DNA of 64,000 bases from Oopsacas minuta (lineage: Eukaryota; Porifera; Hexactinellida; Lyssacinosida; Leucopsacidae): NCBI GenBank assembly GCA_024704765.1, contig JAKMXF010000340.1:62001-126000 (forward strand), written 5' to 3'. Both the position numbers and the translations under genes were made by a program. Below are positions 28,401 through 37,149 of the stretch, piece by piece; the stretch's first letter is position 1; each line of letters starts with the position of its first letter. The notes below the pieces were generated by a model. It ran no database searches. It was given only the letters and a program-made list of their open reading frames with translations, and was not told where the DNA came from.

Positions 28401-30756
28401 ACAGATGATTTAGGTATGTGTAGTAACCGAAATTATTAACAAAGGAAAATGGGGCTATTTACTGTGCCGAATCTATATTATAGTTGCCCCGTGCATTTGT
28501 TTTTTCACATTCGCTCTACAACACACATCTTGAAAAGGTTTGAGGGAATATTGTGCGAGCGTAGGGTGCAAAAAATTAAATTAAAATCTGTGCCGACAGC
28601 ATTTGTATGTTAACATAATGCTAGGGCGTAACTAGCATTGAGGCAGAGGAGGCAGCTGCCTCATCTCCGCAGGATGCATTTGTGTGGATGTTTGCATTAT
28701 GGGAGTCCCAATTACCGAAAATAACGAAATGAAATTCGTTCAATTCTAAGTTCTTTATCGCGTGGATAGAACTGTATTTATTCAATACTATCCTATAGGT
28801 AATACAATATTACACCACATAGCAATGAATGAGGCTTACCACTGTGCTGAATATCTAGCACAACGTGCAGGAGAGTACAAAGAATGGGAGAGTTCCATCT
28901 ACGAGACTAAAAACTCTCAAAATCTTACTCCAATAGATATTGCACTATCAAAGAAAGAAGAACACATTCTTTCACTATTCATGTCTCTGACACCTGGAGA
29001 ATTTTTCACAGAACATCCTGAAACAATTCATGAACTATACGATCAAAAATATTACACAATTATTAAAGGAATAATCGGTAAAATGATAAAATCGACTTCA
29101 CCGAATTATGTCTTATCCACAAAGTTTTTGGAGTCGAATGCCTTAGGCCAATACCCAACTGACCCAGGTTTCAAACGTTTTGAGGCAACTTTACTGCATA
29201 AACTTCGCGATTGCCCTGATCCAGAGATAAAATACCATCCTATGCTGAACGCAGTCGTCACAGAGAAATTACGTATGTATAACTGGTGGTATTTTGTATC
29301 ATTCATCTTTTACGTCATCTTTATGGTATGCTTGTCCTATTCGCTTTATCACAGTAGTATACATTGTGATTACCTGTTGTTGTATCCAAGAGGTTTGACT
29401 AATGCATACGAAATTGGACGTCTTGGTTGCGAATTATATGTACTTCTCTACGGTTTATTCTTTGCTTTGAGTGAAATATTCGAGTTTTTCATTGAATGGC
29501 AACAGACATATAAAGAGAAAGGTCTTAAACACAAATTAAAACTCGAGAATTACATTCAAAAATGGACTTTTCGGGAAAGAAGGCTACCTTCTGATGCCTC
29601 GGAAATTAGCTACTTGCAATATTTACTGAATGCAGTGAAGATCTTTGAAATTATAGATCGTTTTTCCCTCTACTTCTTCAGTAGTGTGATTTCCTTCTAT
29701 GATGCTTTCAACTTGTTCGACTCATCATCTGTAATATTCTTCATACTTTTGGTGGTTTTTCGTGCCCTCCAAATGCCGATTCAGTGGTTTTGTGCGTCAT
29801 TGGCTTTCATATCATTTTCACTATCTCTTTTCAAATACACGCGTATTTTCCCTTCGCTTGGCTCATATGTACAGAGTATTATCCGTATTTATAAAATAGA
29901 CATTCCACGTTACGCTAGTATAGTTGTAATTTTGCTCATAGCTTTCTATGGTGGAATACATCTTGCTTCGCGTCAAGGTCAAATAACACTGGAATCATTC
30001 GGGCCTGTCAGTGACGATTCACTTTGTAATGCGTCCGAACAAGCCTTCTATTGGATACCTAGCCAATATAACGGCGAGACACAAGTGTATCAACCTCGTC
30101 TTTCTCTCATTGCCGGGATTATTTTCCTGTTGGATGGCGGTCCAAGCGAGTATCAAGAGGGACTCAAGGATACCAGTACTCTCTTCATAATCATATATTT
30201 TCTAATGGCATTTACTATAATAATTGTCATGTCGAATGTTTTGATTGCACAGTTAACTCAAACATATTCAAACATTATAAAACTCGACAAATTCCATTAT
30301 AAGATTGATCTGGTAGTGACTTTTGAGTTGAAATCGAATTTATCACTTTTCTTCGGAAAATACACCAGAAGTTTGACGTCATTTAACCAAATGATAGTGC
30401 CGGTACATATCTGGAATGCAATGCGTGAAGAGAGCCCTGAAAAGGAGAGTGACATAAAAATCAGTGAAATATTAAACAGGGTAAATAAGGGTGCGGACAG
30501 ATTACGAGACGATTCATTGAAAATGTTCCGTATTGAGGATAATTTAGAAACTATTACAATTCATCTACAGGAGTTAACTGAGGATGTTGTAGCTCATCGT
30601 GGTAGTTCAAGTCAAAAAGGTGAGAAAATCTCACAGCCCAAACAGCCTATTTTAGCTCGTGCGCCTACAATACAATCCTTTGGTTATGAGAAGCGTATTG
30701 AAGCGATTGAGAAGAAATTGGATCAGATTATTTTGCGGTTACCCTCGCTAACTTAA
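22487..30756 (+). CDS. Ankyrin-repeat TRP-like cation channel, 9 exons
   Basis: Exons 22487-22914, 23399-23610, 24644-24999, 25524-25770, 26097-26244, 27709-27788, 28147-28413 and 28799-30756 join in phase to 1231 residues (eight coding exons certain; any 5' UTR exon would be additional). A unique N-terminus (1-150) is followed by about ten ankyrin repeats (for example GNLLHWATANNRTHLITLLLEQ, GLTAMNYACQYGHSEVVEYL, GFRPLHAAIKNNQRQAVKLL). A linker leads to a six-helix ion-transport domain from about residue 740 (S1 NWWYFVSFIFYVIFMVCLSY) to S6 (LFIIIYFLMAFTIIIVMSNVLIAQL, about 1040-1067), with a pore region near FLLDGGPSEY. The C-terminus ends in a coiled coil. The fold resembles TRPA/TRPV-type sensory channels; I cannot place it in one subfamily. 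Introns 2 and 5 (23611-24643 and 26245-27708) contain independent genes. Confidence 0.85.
23906..23913 (+). promoter_or_regulatory. TATA box for nested small membrane protein gene
   Basis: TATAAATA lies 31 bp before the ATG at 23944, inside intron 2 of the channel gene. It supports independent transcription of the nested frame, with a very short 5' UTR. Confidence 0.5.
23944..24231 (+). CDS. Small type I membrane protein nested in TRP-like intron
   Basis: A 95-residue frame starting with ATG. It has a signal peptide (about 1-20, ending VANG), a short extracellular segment with four or five cysteines (RICISQCLADNLS...NLCSL...EICFL), one membrane span (VVTCVLVMTLIVCVFSAFFGG, about 59-85) and a basic end (HPKKSK). 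It lies entirely within intron 2 of the channel gene on the same strand, with a TATA box before it and AATAAA 76 bp after the stop. I recognise no family. The complete signal-peptide/TM architecture plus its own promoter and poly(A) signal make a real gene more likely than chance, but transcript support is needed. Confidence 0.55.
   Translation: MCNFLRILAINFALFAVANGRICISQCLADNLSDGSSINLCSLQDLEAEICFLDPGEVVTCVLVMTLIVCVFSAFFGGLMVYLLCHPKKSKFFII
24307..24312 (+). terminator. Poly(A) signal of nested small gene
   Basis: AATAAA 76 bp after the stop of the 95-residue frame, within the channel intron. Confidence 0.5.
24412..24592. mobile_element. Family B MITE in TRP-like intron 2
   Basis: Left end AGTGTAACTTCCATAAACGG, right end GTATGTGGAGGTTACACACT, so the ends are inverted repeats. 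It is inverted relative to other copies (internal TGGGAAATTGGCAGAAACG on this strand). It ends about 50 bp before the exon 3 acceptor. Confidence 0.7.
25005..25176. mobile_element. Family A MITE at the 5' end of TRP-like intron 3
   Basis: Full copy: TACAGTCAAGCCCTCTCGTT to AACGGAAATTGACTGTA. It begins 5 nt inside the intron (donor GT at 25000-25001), so the intron starts essentially with the transposon. Confidence 0.85.
25291..25490. mobile_element. Second family A MITE in TRP-like intron 3
   Basis: Starts TACAGTCATCTCCCGTTATA. The right end carries CCTTGAGCTTCGACATAACG and GGGAGTAAACTAACTG. It ends about 33 nt before the exon 4 acceptor at 25522-25523. The two copies make up over 70 percent of the 524-bp intron. 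Confidence 0.8.
25860..25975. mobile_element. Family B MITE in TRP-like intron 4
   Basis: Contains AGGAATTCGCTCTATATATT and CCGTTTCCAGAAGTTCCCCG and ends TTTGTGGAGGTTACACTGTA. The left end is less well preserved. Confidence 0.65.
26323..26481. mobile_element. Family A MITE in TRP-like intron 5
   Basis: Starts TACAGTCAAATCCTGTTATA, has ACCGCGATAATTACTTCGAT internally and ends ATAGGGGTTGACCTTG. It lies upstream of the nested LRAT-like gene. Confidence 0.75.
26802..27368 (+). CDS. LRAT/PLAAT-like (H-REV107 family) protein nested in TRP-like intron 5
   Basis: An intronless frame of 188 residues. After about 60 variable residues comes the LRAT-domain pattern: TGKMGFLYHHHGIYVGNGHV (catalytic-type His in the HHGIYVG segment) and, downstream, NNCEHFAIYCITG with the nucleophile-type Cys in NCEHF. 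A hydrophobic C-terminal stretch (ISGILNLAGLFGKILLDAVL) may anchor it to membrane, as in PLAAT proteins. Members of this papain-like-fold family act as phospholipid acyltransferases or phospholipases A. The whole gene, with AATAAA at 27517, sits inside the 1464-bp intron between ankyrin exons of the channel on the same strand, so expression must avoid or tolerate splicing of the host transcript. Confidence 0.8.
   Translation: MAKKSCLNLSFDQSINTEPEDVGEFLRAFQLSSTYSENKFAAKHTTSSHGLELADHLKRPVTGKMGFLYHHHGIYVGNGHVIDFNDVGVRMKSLNEFLDGHENECEIVYTRRNFSRKEICHRAFALFTGEEKFGSYNSAVNNCEHFAIYCITGEKSSSQTDNTISGILNLAGLFGKILLDAVLDSDSD
27517..27522 (+). terminator. Poly(A) signal of nested LRAT-like gene
   Basis: AATAAA 149 bp after the stop; use of this signal in the host transcript would truncate the channel. 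Confidence 0.5.
28558..28680. repeat. Dispersed repeat remnant in TRP-like intron 7
   Basis: Contains AAATCTGTGCCGACAGCAT, shared with the duplicated repeat at 10059-10292, then GGGCGTAACTAGCATTGAGG and AGGCAGCTGCCTC, typical of transposon-derived sequence. Confidence 0.5.
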
Positions 30757-31029
30757 TTTTATATATTTATCAATTTTATAACATTCTTTCGACAATCGTA
30801 GGAACTTTGACACTCTTTAGTTTGGCTATCTCCATTCACTTGTTATTTTCTTTACCCATTTTATTTATATTTTATACTTTTCTGCGAAGTTTAGAACATT
30901 TTTATCTACATATTATTATGGGCTCTGTATTTTAGTGCCCAAACTCACCCTACGTGCCGTGCCCGGTTTCTGCTTATTTAAACCGAAATCATTTGTAATT
31001 CTACATTTTACTCGATTTTGTTAGTAAAA

Positions 31030-34000
31030 ATGCACAAATTCGCCAAAGAGAAAAAGATTGGAGAAGGTGCTTTCGGCAAAGCATGGCTCGTCCATAAGAA
31101 AGATGACTTAAATGCCAGATTTGTAATAAAAGAAGTGAACATGTCCAAAATGAGTCATCGTGAAAAAGACGATGCTCGGAACGAAATTACAGTTCTTTCC
31201 CAAATGAAACATCCAAACATCGTTTCCTATCAGGGCTCCTTTGAAGAAGCAGGAGCACTATACATCCTTATGGAGTATTGCGATGGCGGTGATCTACACA
31301 CAAAAATATCTAGTCTCAAAAACCAACTATTTGAGGAAGACCAGATAGTGAATTGGTTTGTCCAATTATGCCTTGGAATAAAACACATACACGACCGTAA
31401 AATACTCCACCGTGATATCAAAACTCAGAATATTTTCCTAAATCGTCAGGCTACCATAGTCAAAGTTGGCGATTTCGGCATTTCAAAGGTGATGAATTCT
31501 ACGGTAGAATTAGCCCGCACTTGCATTGGCACTCCATATTACCTTTCCCCGGAAATTTGCGAAGGACGTCCTTATAACCATAAGAGTGATGTATGGTCAT
31601 TAGGCTGTGTTCTATACGAACTTGTCTCACTGAAACATGCATTTGAAGCTGGAAATATGAACAATTTAGTATTGAAAATCATCAAAGGTAGTTATCCTGC
31701 CTTGCCAACGAAGTATAGTAAAGATTTACGAAATTTAGTTGGTCTTTTGTTGAAAAGACACCCAAAGGACCGCCCGAATGTCAACGAAATTTTGAAAACA
31801 ACCCTCATCAAGGCACGCATCGAAAAATTCCTTTCAGAAACTCTTTTGGATAGAGAGTTTAGCCATACAGTTTTGCACCGTAAAAAGCCTGCTGCATTTG
31901 GAGTGAAAGGTGTCGCAGAAATTGGCGTCTCAAACTCCGAACAGGCTGTAAATGCATTCAAAATCCCGGCTAAATACGCTAAGCCTATTGAGCATAAGTT
32001 TGTTATGCCAAAAGAACGTATGTATAAACCTGATGCTATCTACGGTGCACCTATCGTTCCCAGGGCAAAATTACAACTCAATAAGCCCAAACCTTTCGCT
32101 ATTCCGCCGCCAAACTTGGCACAGTTTAACGCAGCTAAAAAACGGCGCTTAGAATTGGAGGCACAAGAAAACAAACGTAGAGCTCTCCTACAGGTAAAAA
32201 GAGATAATCTTGAGAAACAAAAATTATTACATGAAAACATAGTAAAACGACAACACCAAAATGTAAAGAATAAGGCACGTGAAGTGGGTTGGCGAAATAC
32301 CCTCAAAGATGCTTTGGGAGCACAGGCAAAAGATGTTGAAAAATCAAAGTCTAAAGAATCAGTTATCCCTGTGGAGAATAAAGCAGTAAAGTTCCCACAG
32401 AATAAAGAAGAATTGAACATAGCCGGTATGGCGAAACAGGGTGGAGCTGATGCAGTGAATCGTGCACAAGTTGTACAGGAATTCATTGCCAGACGTCAAG
32501 AAGCTGCGAAAATAAAAGCCAGAAATGATGGATTGATTTTCGGTGGCCCTACACATGCGAAAAGCCCAAGACAATATGTGGGTAATCCACAACAGGCTAA
32601 ACAACAAGTTGAAGCTGATTATCTTGCACAACTTGAAGGCATAAGGCTCCAAAATTTTGAAGAACGCAAACGCAAATTGAATCAACAACCAATAATTCAG
32701 ATCCCAAAACCAATTGACAATCCGTTTATCCCCAAAGATGAAAAGCTGAAAGATCAAAATGATCAGCCATTGATTGCTCGTATAAAAAGCGAAGTAGAAT
32801 CAAAATCACCTCTAAAACTTCCTTACAGTTCAAAATCTCCTGTAGCTGTGCGTAAGAGTGAAAATCGCAACCGATGGGGTCCACCCTCAAAACCAATTAT
32901 CTCTGCCAAATTTGAATGTACAGGGTCACAAATGGAGGCCACACACGCTGTGCCTAATGAAGTATACATATCGCAAGAAAAATTGGCTACAGACATAGTG
33001 CCAGAAAGCAATAGGGGTAAATGGGCACGACCAACCAACACGATTCTGAATCGCCTAGATTCTATAAATTTGGTCGAAACTGCACTTTCTGAACTGAAAA
33101 TTGAGGAATTTCGTGAGGAATTTAATGATCCAGAACTTCAAAGAGATGAGATGGAAAATAGAGATAAAACTGAGGAGAATTTGCATGAAATGTCCAAAAC
33201 CTATATATGCCCCAAAAATGACGATAACGGTAACGATGACAATACTGAAGATACTCTCAAAATTGAAGATTTCGAAAATGAAGCAACTTCTATCAACGCT
33301 GTCGAACAAGATAACAATCATCCAGTTGAAATATTGACATTGGAGGGATTGCCTTGTATTCCAACTGACCCTCCGCAACCTGAAGACCCCGATAAACTAA
33401 CCTCTCAAGAAGATAATCCAATAGACATTGTCAGTGAAATAATACAATATGCTATCCAAGGAATAGATCAGCCAATTGCTAATTCCAACCATTCACCTGA
33501 AAATGATAAAAATAACTTAATAACACTCACAATCGATACTCAAACGAATGAACTTGATTTCATTCAAAATCTAGTAGATAACATTATCTCAACGGCCCCA
33601 CTGCTTATAGCCAAATCACCAACCGACGATCTACTAACCGATGAGGACCAAATGACATTTGTAGTAAACGAAGATATAACAAGTGAACAAGGTGCACTGT
33701 CTCATATAGCATTGGAATCAGTTAACAAGTGCAATCTCTGGGATAGAAACATACAATTGAGTGATGATGAAGTTGGATCAGAAGGAAATACAGATGTAGA
33801 ACAGCTGTTTAAAGAAATGGAAGCAACTGGTGAGAGTTACGAATGCTTTAGAGAGTATTCTAAGTACCTTGAGGATGTATCTGTGAACTCTGACCTTGAA
33901 TACGAAGTATCTGACCTTTCTGGGGATATACAGTCAAGTCCGTGTAGTGCACACGCTAATGAAGTCCACGAAACAACCTCAATGCCTAATCTTCAAGATC

Positions 34001-34473
34001 TATTCCCGCCTGCTCCGAATTGTACCCGAAGCGTTTCAAACACTGATTTAGAACTTGGGTTAGTCGATCTTGTTGAGTATGATGACGATTCTAATGATGA
34101 ATTTCATAGTTTGCTTGAGACGATGCGCGACCTACTGGAAGAACCTGTGGACAGCGAGGGACAATTTTCGACCGATTCTGAATCAGATTCCTCTGACGAT
34201 GATATGAATGCATTGAGTATATATGGCATATTAGAAAAATCACGTATTGAACTTGAAAAGAAAGTCGAACCATCCAAATTAATGAACGCATACAACCTTC
34301 TACATAGTTCAAACAGTTTAGAGTCACTCACAAGTGAAGAAGAGTTAAAAACACAAACTCAACTAATTTCAACGATAATCGGTGGAAAAGATGACGTAAA
34401 CGATGCTCTACTGCAATTAACCATAGCAGATTTGACTTATTTGACAGTTGACAGTCAGGATTCTACGATGTAG
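31030..34473 (+). CDS. NEK1: NIMA-related kinase NEK1-like, intronless
   Basis: A single 1147-residue frame from the ATG at 31030. The N-terminal kinase domain (about 4-265) has the glycine loop KKIGEGAFGKAWLV, the VAIK-type lysine (FVIKEVN), HRD (ILHRDIKTQNIFL), DFG (VGDFGISKV) and the NEK-specific activation loop ELARTCIGTPYYLSPEIC, nearly identical to animal NEK1. A basic coiled-coil region (about 360-560) follows, then a long acidic, disordered tail. NEK1 acts at centrosome/basal body and in DNA-damage signalling; loss causes ciliopathy in vertebrates. Length matches vertebrate NEK1 (about 1250). Vertebrate NEK1 has many introns, so an uninterrupted 3.4-kb frame is odd and suggests an ancient retrocopy or intron loss. 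It starts only 273 bp after the channel stop codon. Confidence 0.92.
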   Translation: MHKFAKEKKIGEGAFGKAWLVHKKDDLNARFVIKEVNMSKMSHREKDDARNEITVLSQMKHPNIVSYQGSFEEAGALYILMEYCDGGDLHTKISSLKNQLFEEDQIVNWFVQLCLGIKHIHDRKILHRDIKTQNIFLNRQATIVKVGDFGISKVMNSTVELARTCIGTPYYLSPEICEGRPYNHKSDVWSLGCVLYELVSLKHAFEAGNMNNLVLKIIKGSYPALPTKYSKDLRNLVGLLLKRHPKDRPNVNEILKTTLIKARIEKFLSETLLDREFSHTVLHRKKPAAFGVKGVAEIGVSNSEQAVNAFKIPAKYAKPIEHKFVMPKERMYKPDAIYGAPIVPRAKLQLNKPKPFAIPPPNLAQFNAAKKRRLELEAQENKRRALLQVKRDNLEKQKLLHENIVKRQHQNVKNKAREVGWRNTLKDALGAQAKDVEKSKSKESVIPVENKAVKFPQNKEELNIAGMAKQGGADAVNRAQVVQEFIARRQEAAKIKARNDGLIFGGPTHAKSPRQYVGNPQQAKQQVEADYLAQLEGIRLQNFEERKRKLNQQPIIQIPKPIDNPFIPKDEKLKDQNDQPLIARIKSEVESKSPLKLPYSSKSPVAVRKSENRNRWGPPSKPIISAKFECTGSQMEATHAVPNEVYISQEKLATDIVPESNRGKWARPTNTILNRLDSINLVETALSELKIEEFREEFNDPELQRDEMENRDKTEENLHEMSKTYICPKNDDNGNDDNTEDTLKIEDFENEATSINAVEQDNNHPVEILTLEGLPCIPTDPPQPEDPDKLTSQEDNPIDIVSEIIQYAIQGIDQPIANSNHSPENDKNNLITLTIDTQTNELDFIQNLVDNIISTAPLLIAKSPTDDLLTDEDQMTFVVNEDITSEQGALSHIALESVNKCNLWDRNIQLSDDEVGSEGNTDVEQLFKEMEATGESYECFREYSKYLEDVSVNSDLEYEVSDLSGDIQSSPCSAHANEVHETTSMPNLQDLFPPAPNCTRSVSNTDLELGLVDLVEYDDDSNDEFHSLLETMRDLLEEPVDSEGQFSTDSESDSSDDDMNALSIYGILEKSRIELEKKVEPSKLMNAYNLLHSSNSLESLTSEEELKTQTQLISTIIGGKDDVNDALLQLTIADLTYLTVDSQDSTM

Positions 34474-35026
34474 ATTTCGTTGCACAATTACCCGATCATT
34501 TATGTTGATTAACAAAAGCGAAATTATCAACACAAATTGAGTACAAACATTGATCTTAAAATGTATGACCTTTGACTTGAAAATATTATTAAATTGTTTG
34601 CAAATTACGTTATGAATAATTTTGTCTCAATAATTGTGTTTACATATGTACCTGACAAATAATCGACCATCTGCGCTTTCTTAGTCTCGGTTGAAGTTGG
34701 GATAATGTATATAAGAACAAAGTAAGGTGAATTTGGAAGATTTCTTGGTTCTTTAACACGGCCCACAATTTTTAGGGGGACGATCACCCAAAATACGTTT
34801 CATAATTCATACACTAACAATTTTAAGTATGTGCCCTCATTATGAATCAGATTTGATAAGCGATAAAATGTCATTAAGTCTAATATAAGAATATTCCATA
34901 TAATATGTTGAAAATAACGCGAAATAATAATTTTCGTACGAGCATAAAATTGATTAAATTGAATCAATTGCAGGTGTATTAATAATTTCAAAATTATAAA
35001 TTGATTATTTCTTCCTTATTTTCAAA
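34474..35026. other. Intergenic region between NEK1 and CATSPER3
   Basis: 553 bp, very AT-rich. A TATAAA at 34995-35000 lies 27 bp before the CATSPER3 start, close enough that the 5' UTR would be almost absent if it is used. Nothing else was recognised. Confidence 0.4.
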
Positions 35027-36169
35027 ATGGATTTCCGCACGTATTTGTCTAAAAAGCTATACCAATATCGCACTTCAGAGCGTTATGACAAATGGCTCCA
35101 CGACCATGTACTATACCTAATAACATCATCCAAATTCGTTGGGCTAATCATGTTCTCGATTCTCTGCAATTCATTCACGATAGCTCTTGAAACGTATCCA
35201 CTCCATCGTGAAGTTCCTGAGGTTTTCAAAGCCCTCAATTGTGTCTTCTTTGCTATATACAGCCTTGAGTTTTTGTTGAAATTCTACGCACAACCCATTT
35301 TATATTGGAAGAACTGGTATAACCTTTTCGACTTCTTTGTGTTGATTGCTGCGTTGGTCCAAATTTCTTTACAGAACTATTTTGTCGTTGGAAGTTCCGA
35401 AAAGTCACTTTTGCAGGTGCTAACCGCTGTAAGGGCTTTACGCGCACTTCGTCTCATATCTTTCATAAAAGGCGTTCAGATTCTGGTTGAAGTATTGCTA
35501 CAAACTTTCAAAAGCACTGTATTATATATGTTACTGTTGCTGGCGTTGATAATGTTTTTAGCTGCAGTTTTCGGGCATATTCTCTTTGGCACAAATAATC
35601 CAGAACGTTGGGGTGACCTATCAAAAGCAATGTTGACACTTTTCATATTTGTGACAGCTGATGGTTGGTATGAAATGACAAGCGAGACAGGTGATCGTAT
35701 GTTTACTGTCGCGTTTATATTTATCGGCCATTTCATCTTCACAAATCTTTTTATCGGAGTCATCGTTATGAATATTCATTCTGCAACCTTACGTTTCCAA
35801 AAGTCACAAAAAGAGCGAAAAGAATGCCTTCTAAAGGCTAAGAAAGAGTATATGATGAAGAAACAACAAGATGAAATGGAGCAATTACAACAAAAACAAA
35901 TGGCTATCCAATTCAAAAACTTTCAAGAACTTGCCACAGCTTTTCACAACACAATCCGTGAAGATGAATTCGTCATGATGAACGAGCATGTGACTACATT
36001 AACTTGGCTTAAAACGATTTTAACTACAATGGAGCATCTCGAAGTTGCGAAAGACAACACACTAAATCTGCATTTCGAACTTGCTGAGTCATTGGCTGAC
36101 TTAAAAGAGAAACAAATGAATGAGGATTTGCCTAATTTTATACCTGCCTCCGAAATATCTTCATGTTGA
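35027..36169 (+). CDS. CATSPER3: CatSper3-like sperm calcium channel subunit, intronless
   Basis: A 380-residue frame with a single six-helix voltage-gated domain. S1 is near SSKFVGLIMFSILCNSF and S2 contains FFAIYSLEFLLKFYA. S4 carries three regularly spaced arginines (TAVRALRALRLISFIKG). The pore loop contains the TxDxW selectivity signature (FVTADGWYEM) and S6 is FIFTNLFIGVIVMNIHS. A coiled coil follows S6 (KKEYMMKKQQDEMEQLQQ), and the C-terminal helix matches vertebrate CATSPER3, as does total length (about 400). CatSper subunits assemble as a heterotetramer in the sperm flagellum, so the gene implies flagellated sperm. It is intronless, like the preceding NEK1. Confidence 0.9.
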   Translation: MDFRTYLSKKLYQYRTSERYDKWLHDHVLYLITSSKFVGLIMFSILCNSFTIALETYPLHREVPEVFKALNCVFFAIYSLEFLLKFYAQPILYWKNWYNLFDFFVLIAALVQISLQNYFVVGSSEKSLLQVLTAVRALRALRLISFIKGVQILVEVLLQTFKSTVLYMLLLLALIMFLAAVFGHILFGTNNPERWGDLSKAMLTLFIFVTADGWYEMTSETGDRMFTVAFIFIGHFIFTNLFIGVIVMNIHSATLRFQKSQKERKECLLKAKKEYMMKKQQDEMEQLQQKQMAIQFKNFQELATAFHNTIREDEFVMMNEHVTTLTWLKTILTTMEHLEVAKDNTLNLHFELAESLADLKEKQMNEDLPNFIPASEISSC

Positions 36170-37149
36170 TTCATGTTTAATTAAGATCATAAAATTACAT
36201 ATGAAACACTTCTAGCAATACAATTTACCAACTTTTCGGGAGAGAGGTAAATTGAAAAACAGACAAAATATGATGTGATTTCAATGCTGGGCTACTATAC
36301 TATATTCTAGTAATTAATGAATTTAATCTCGATCTAACATAATCCTTATATGGTCAAGTGCCGCGTAAATAGCTCAAAATTAAGTCACCTAAAAAGATAT
36401 CTTTTCCTGTAAGCCCAACCACAAGGGTTGAGATGGCTATTAACCTTGGATGCCATTCGTTGACACGTGTAAGTGGATAATATGGATTCTGCATTTTCAT
36501 TGATTCGTTAAATATACACTATTTGGCTATTAGTTGAGAAGAAGTCATTAGAAGTGGCAAATGTATGATAGAAGTGAATAGGCTGTAAGTTTTCAATAAT
36601 GGGTTTTGTGATGGTTTAATTAGCTTGCTCAATATAGCGATTGAATTAATGTAAGACAATTCGGAATTATGTTAAATAGATAGGTTTGTGTAATGTGAAT
36701 AATTGAAACTTGAATTCTCTGAAAGGTTAAAATTTAAAAGATTTTGTTGGTACTTTCGATCTCTATGTGTATTTATAGGAAATCCTATACTTCTTACTAG
36801 TGTAAATCAAGTGCAAAATAGGGCCACTTCAAACTTTTTCGGTATTAGACAAATATCAGTAGATAAACGACTTCTCGTATACTTTGCAGACTTATAATAG
36901 TTGGGGATGAAAATGCCTCATGCCATAGACTAAATACTTATTCAGTCCTTTAGAATGATATTGTGCATTACTGAGTAGCTATATACCTGTAATAATAGTG
37001 AAACAATGCAGAAGTTTAATATTTCCCAATTAACTTGAAATTTGAGATTGATTAACATTCTTATACTAATTATGATCAGTCTAATGTATATAAATCACTG
37101 AAGTTAAATTTAAATATTTAACAGAGAATTTAGCAACTACACATACAGA
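36170..37149. other. Intergenic region between CATSPER3 and RAPGEF1
   Basis: 980 bp AT-rich spacer. It should contain the CATSPER3 3' end and the RAPGEF1 promoter. No repeat family or extra exon was recognised. Confidence 0.45.

Noticed and set aside
31030-34473. NEK1 as a processed pseudogene
   Set aside because: The 1147-codon frame is intact, with all kinase catalytic motifs. An old retrogene origin is possible but it is not a dead copy.
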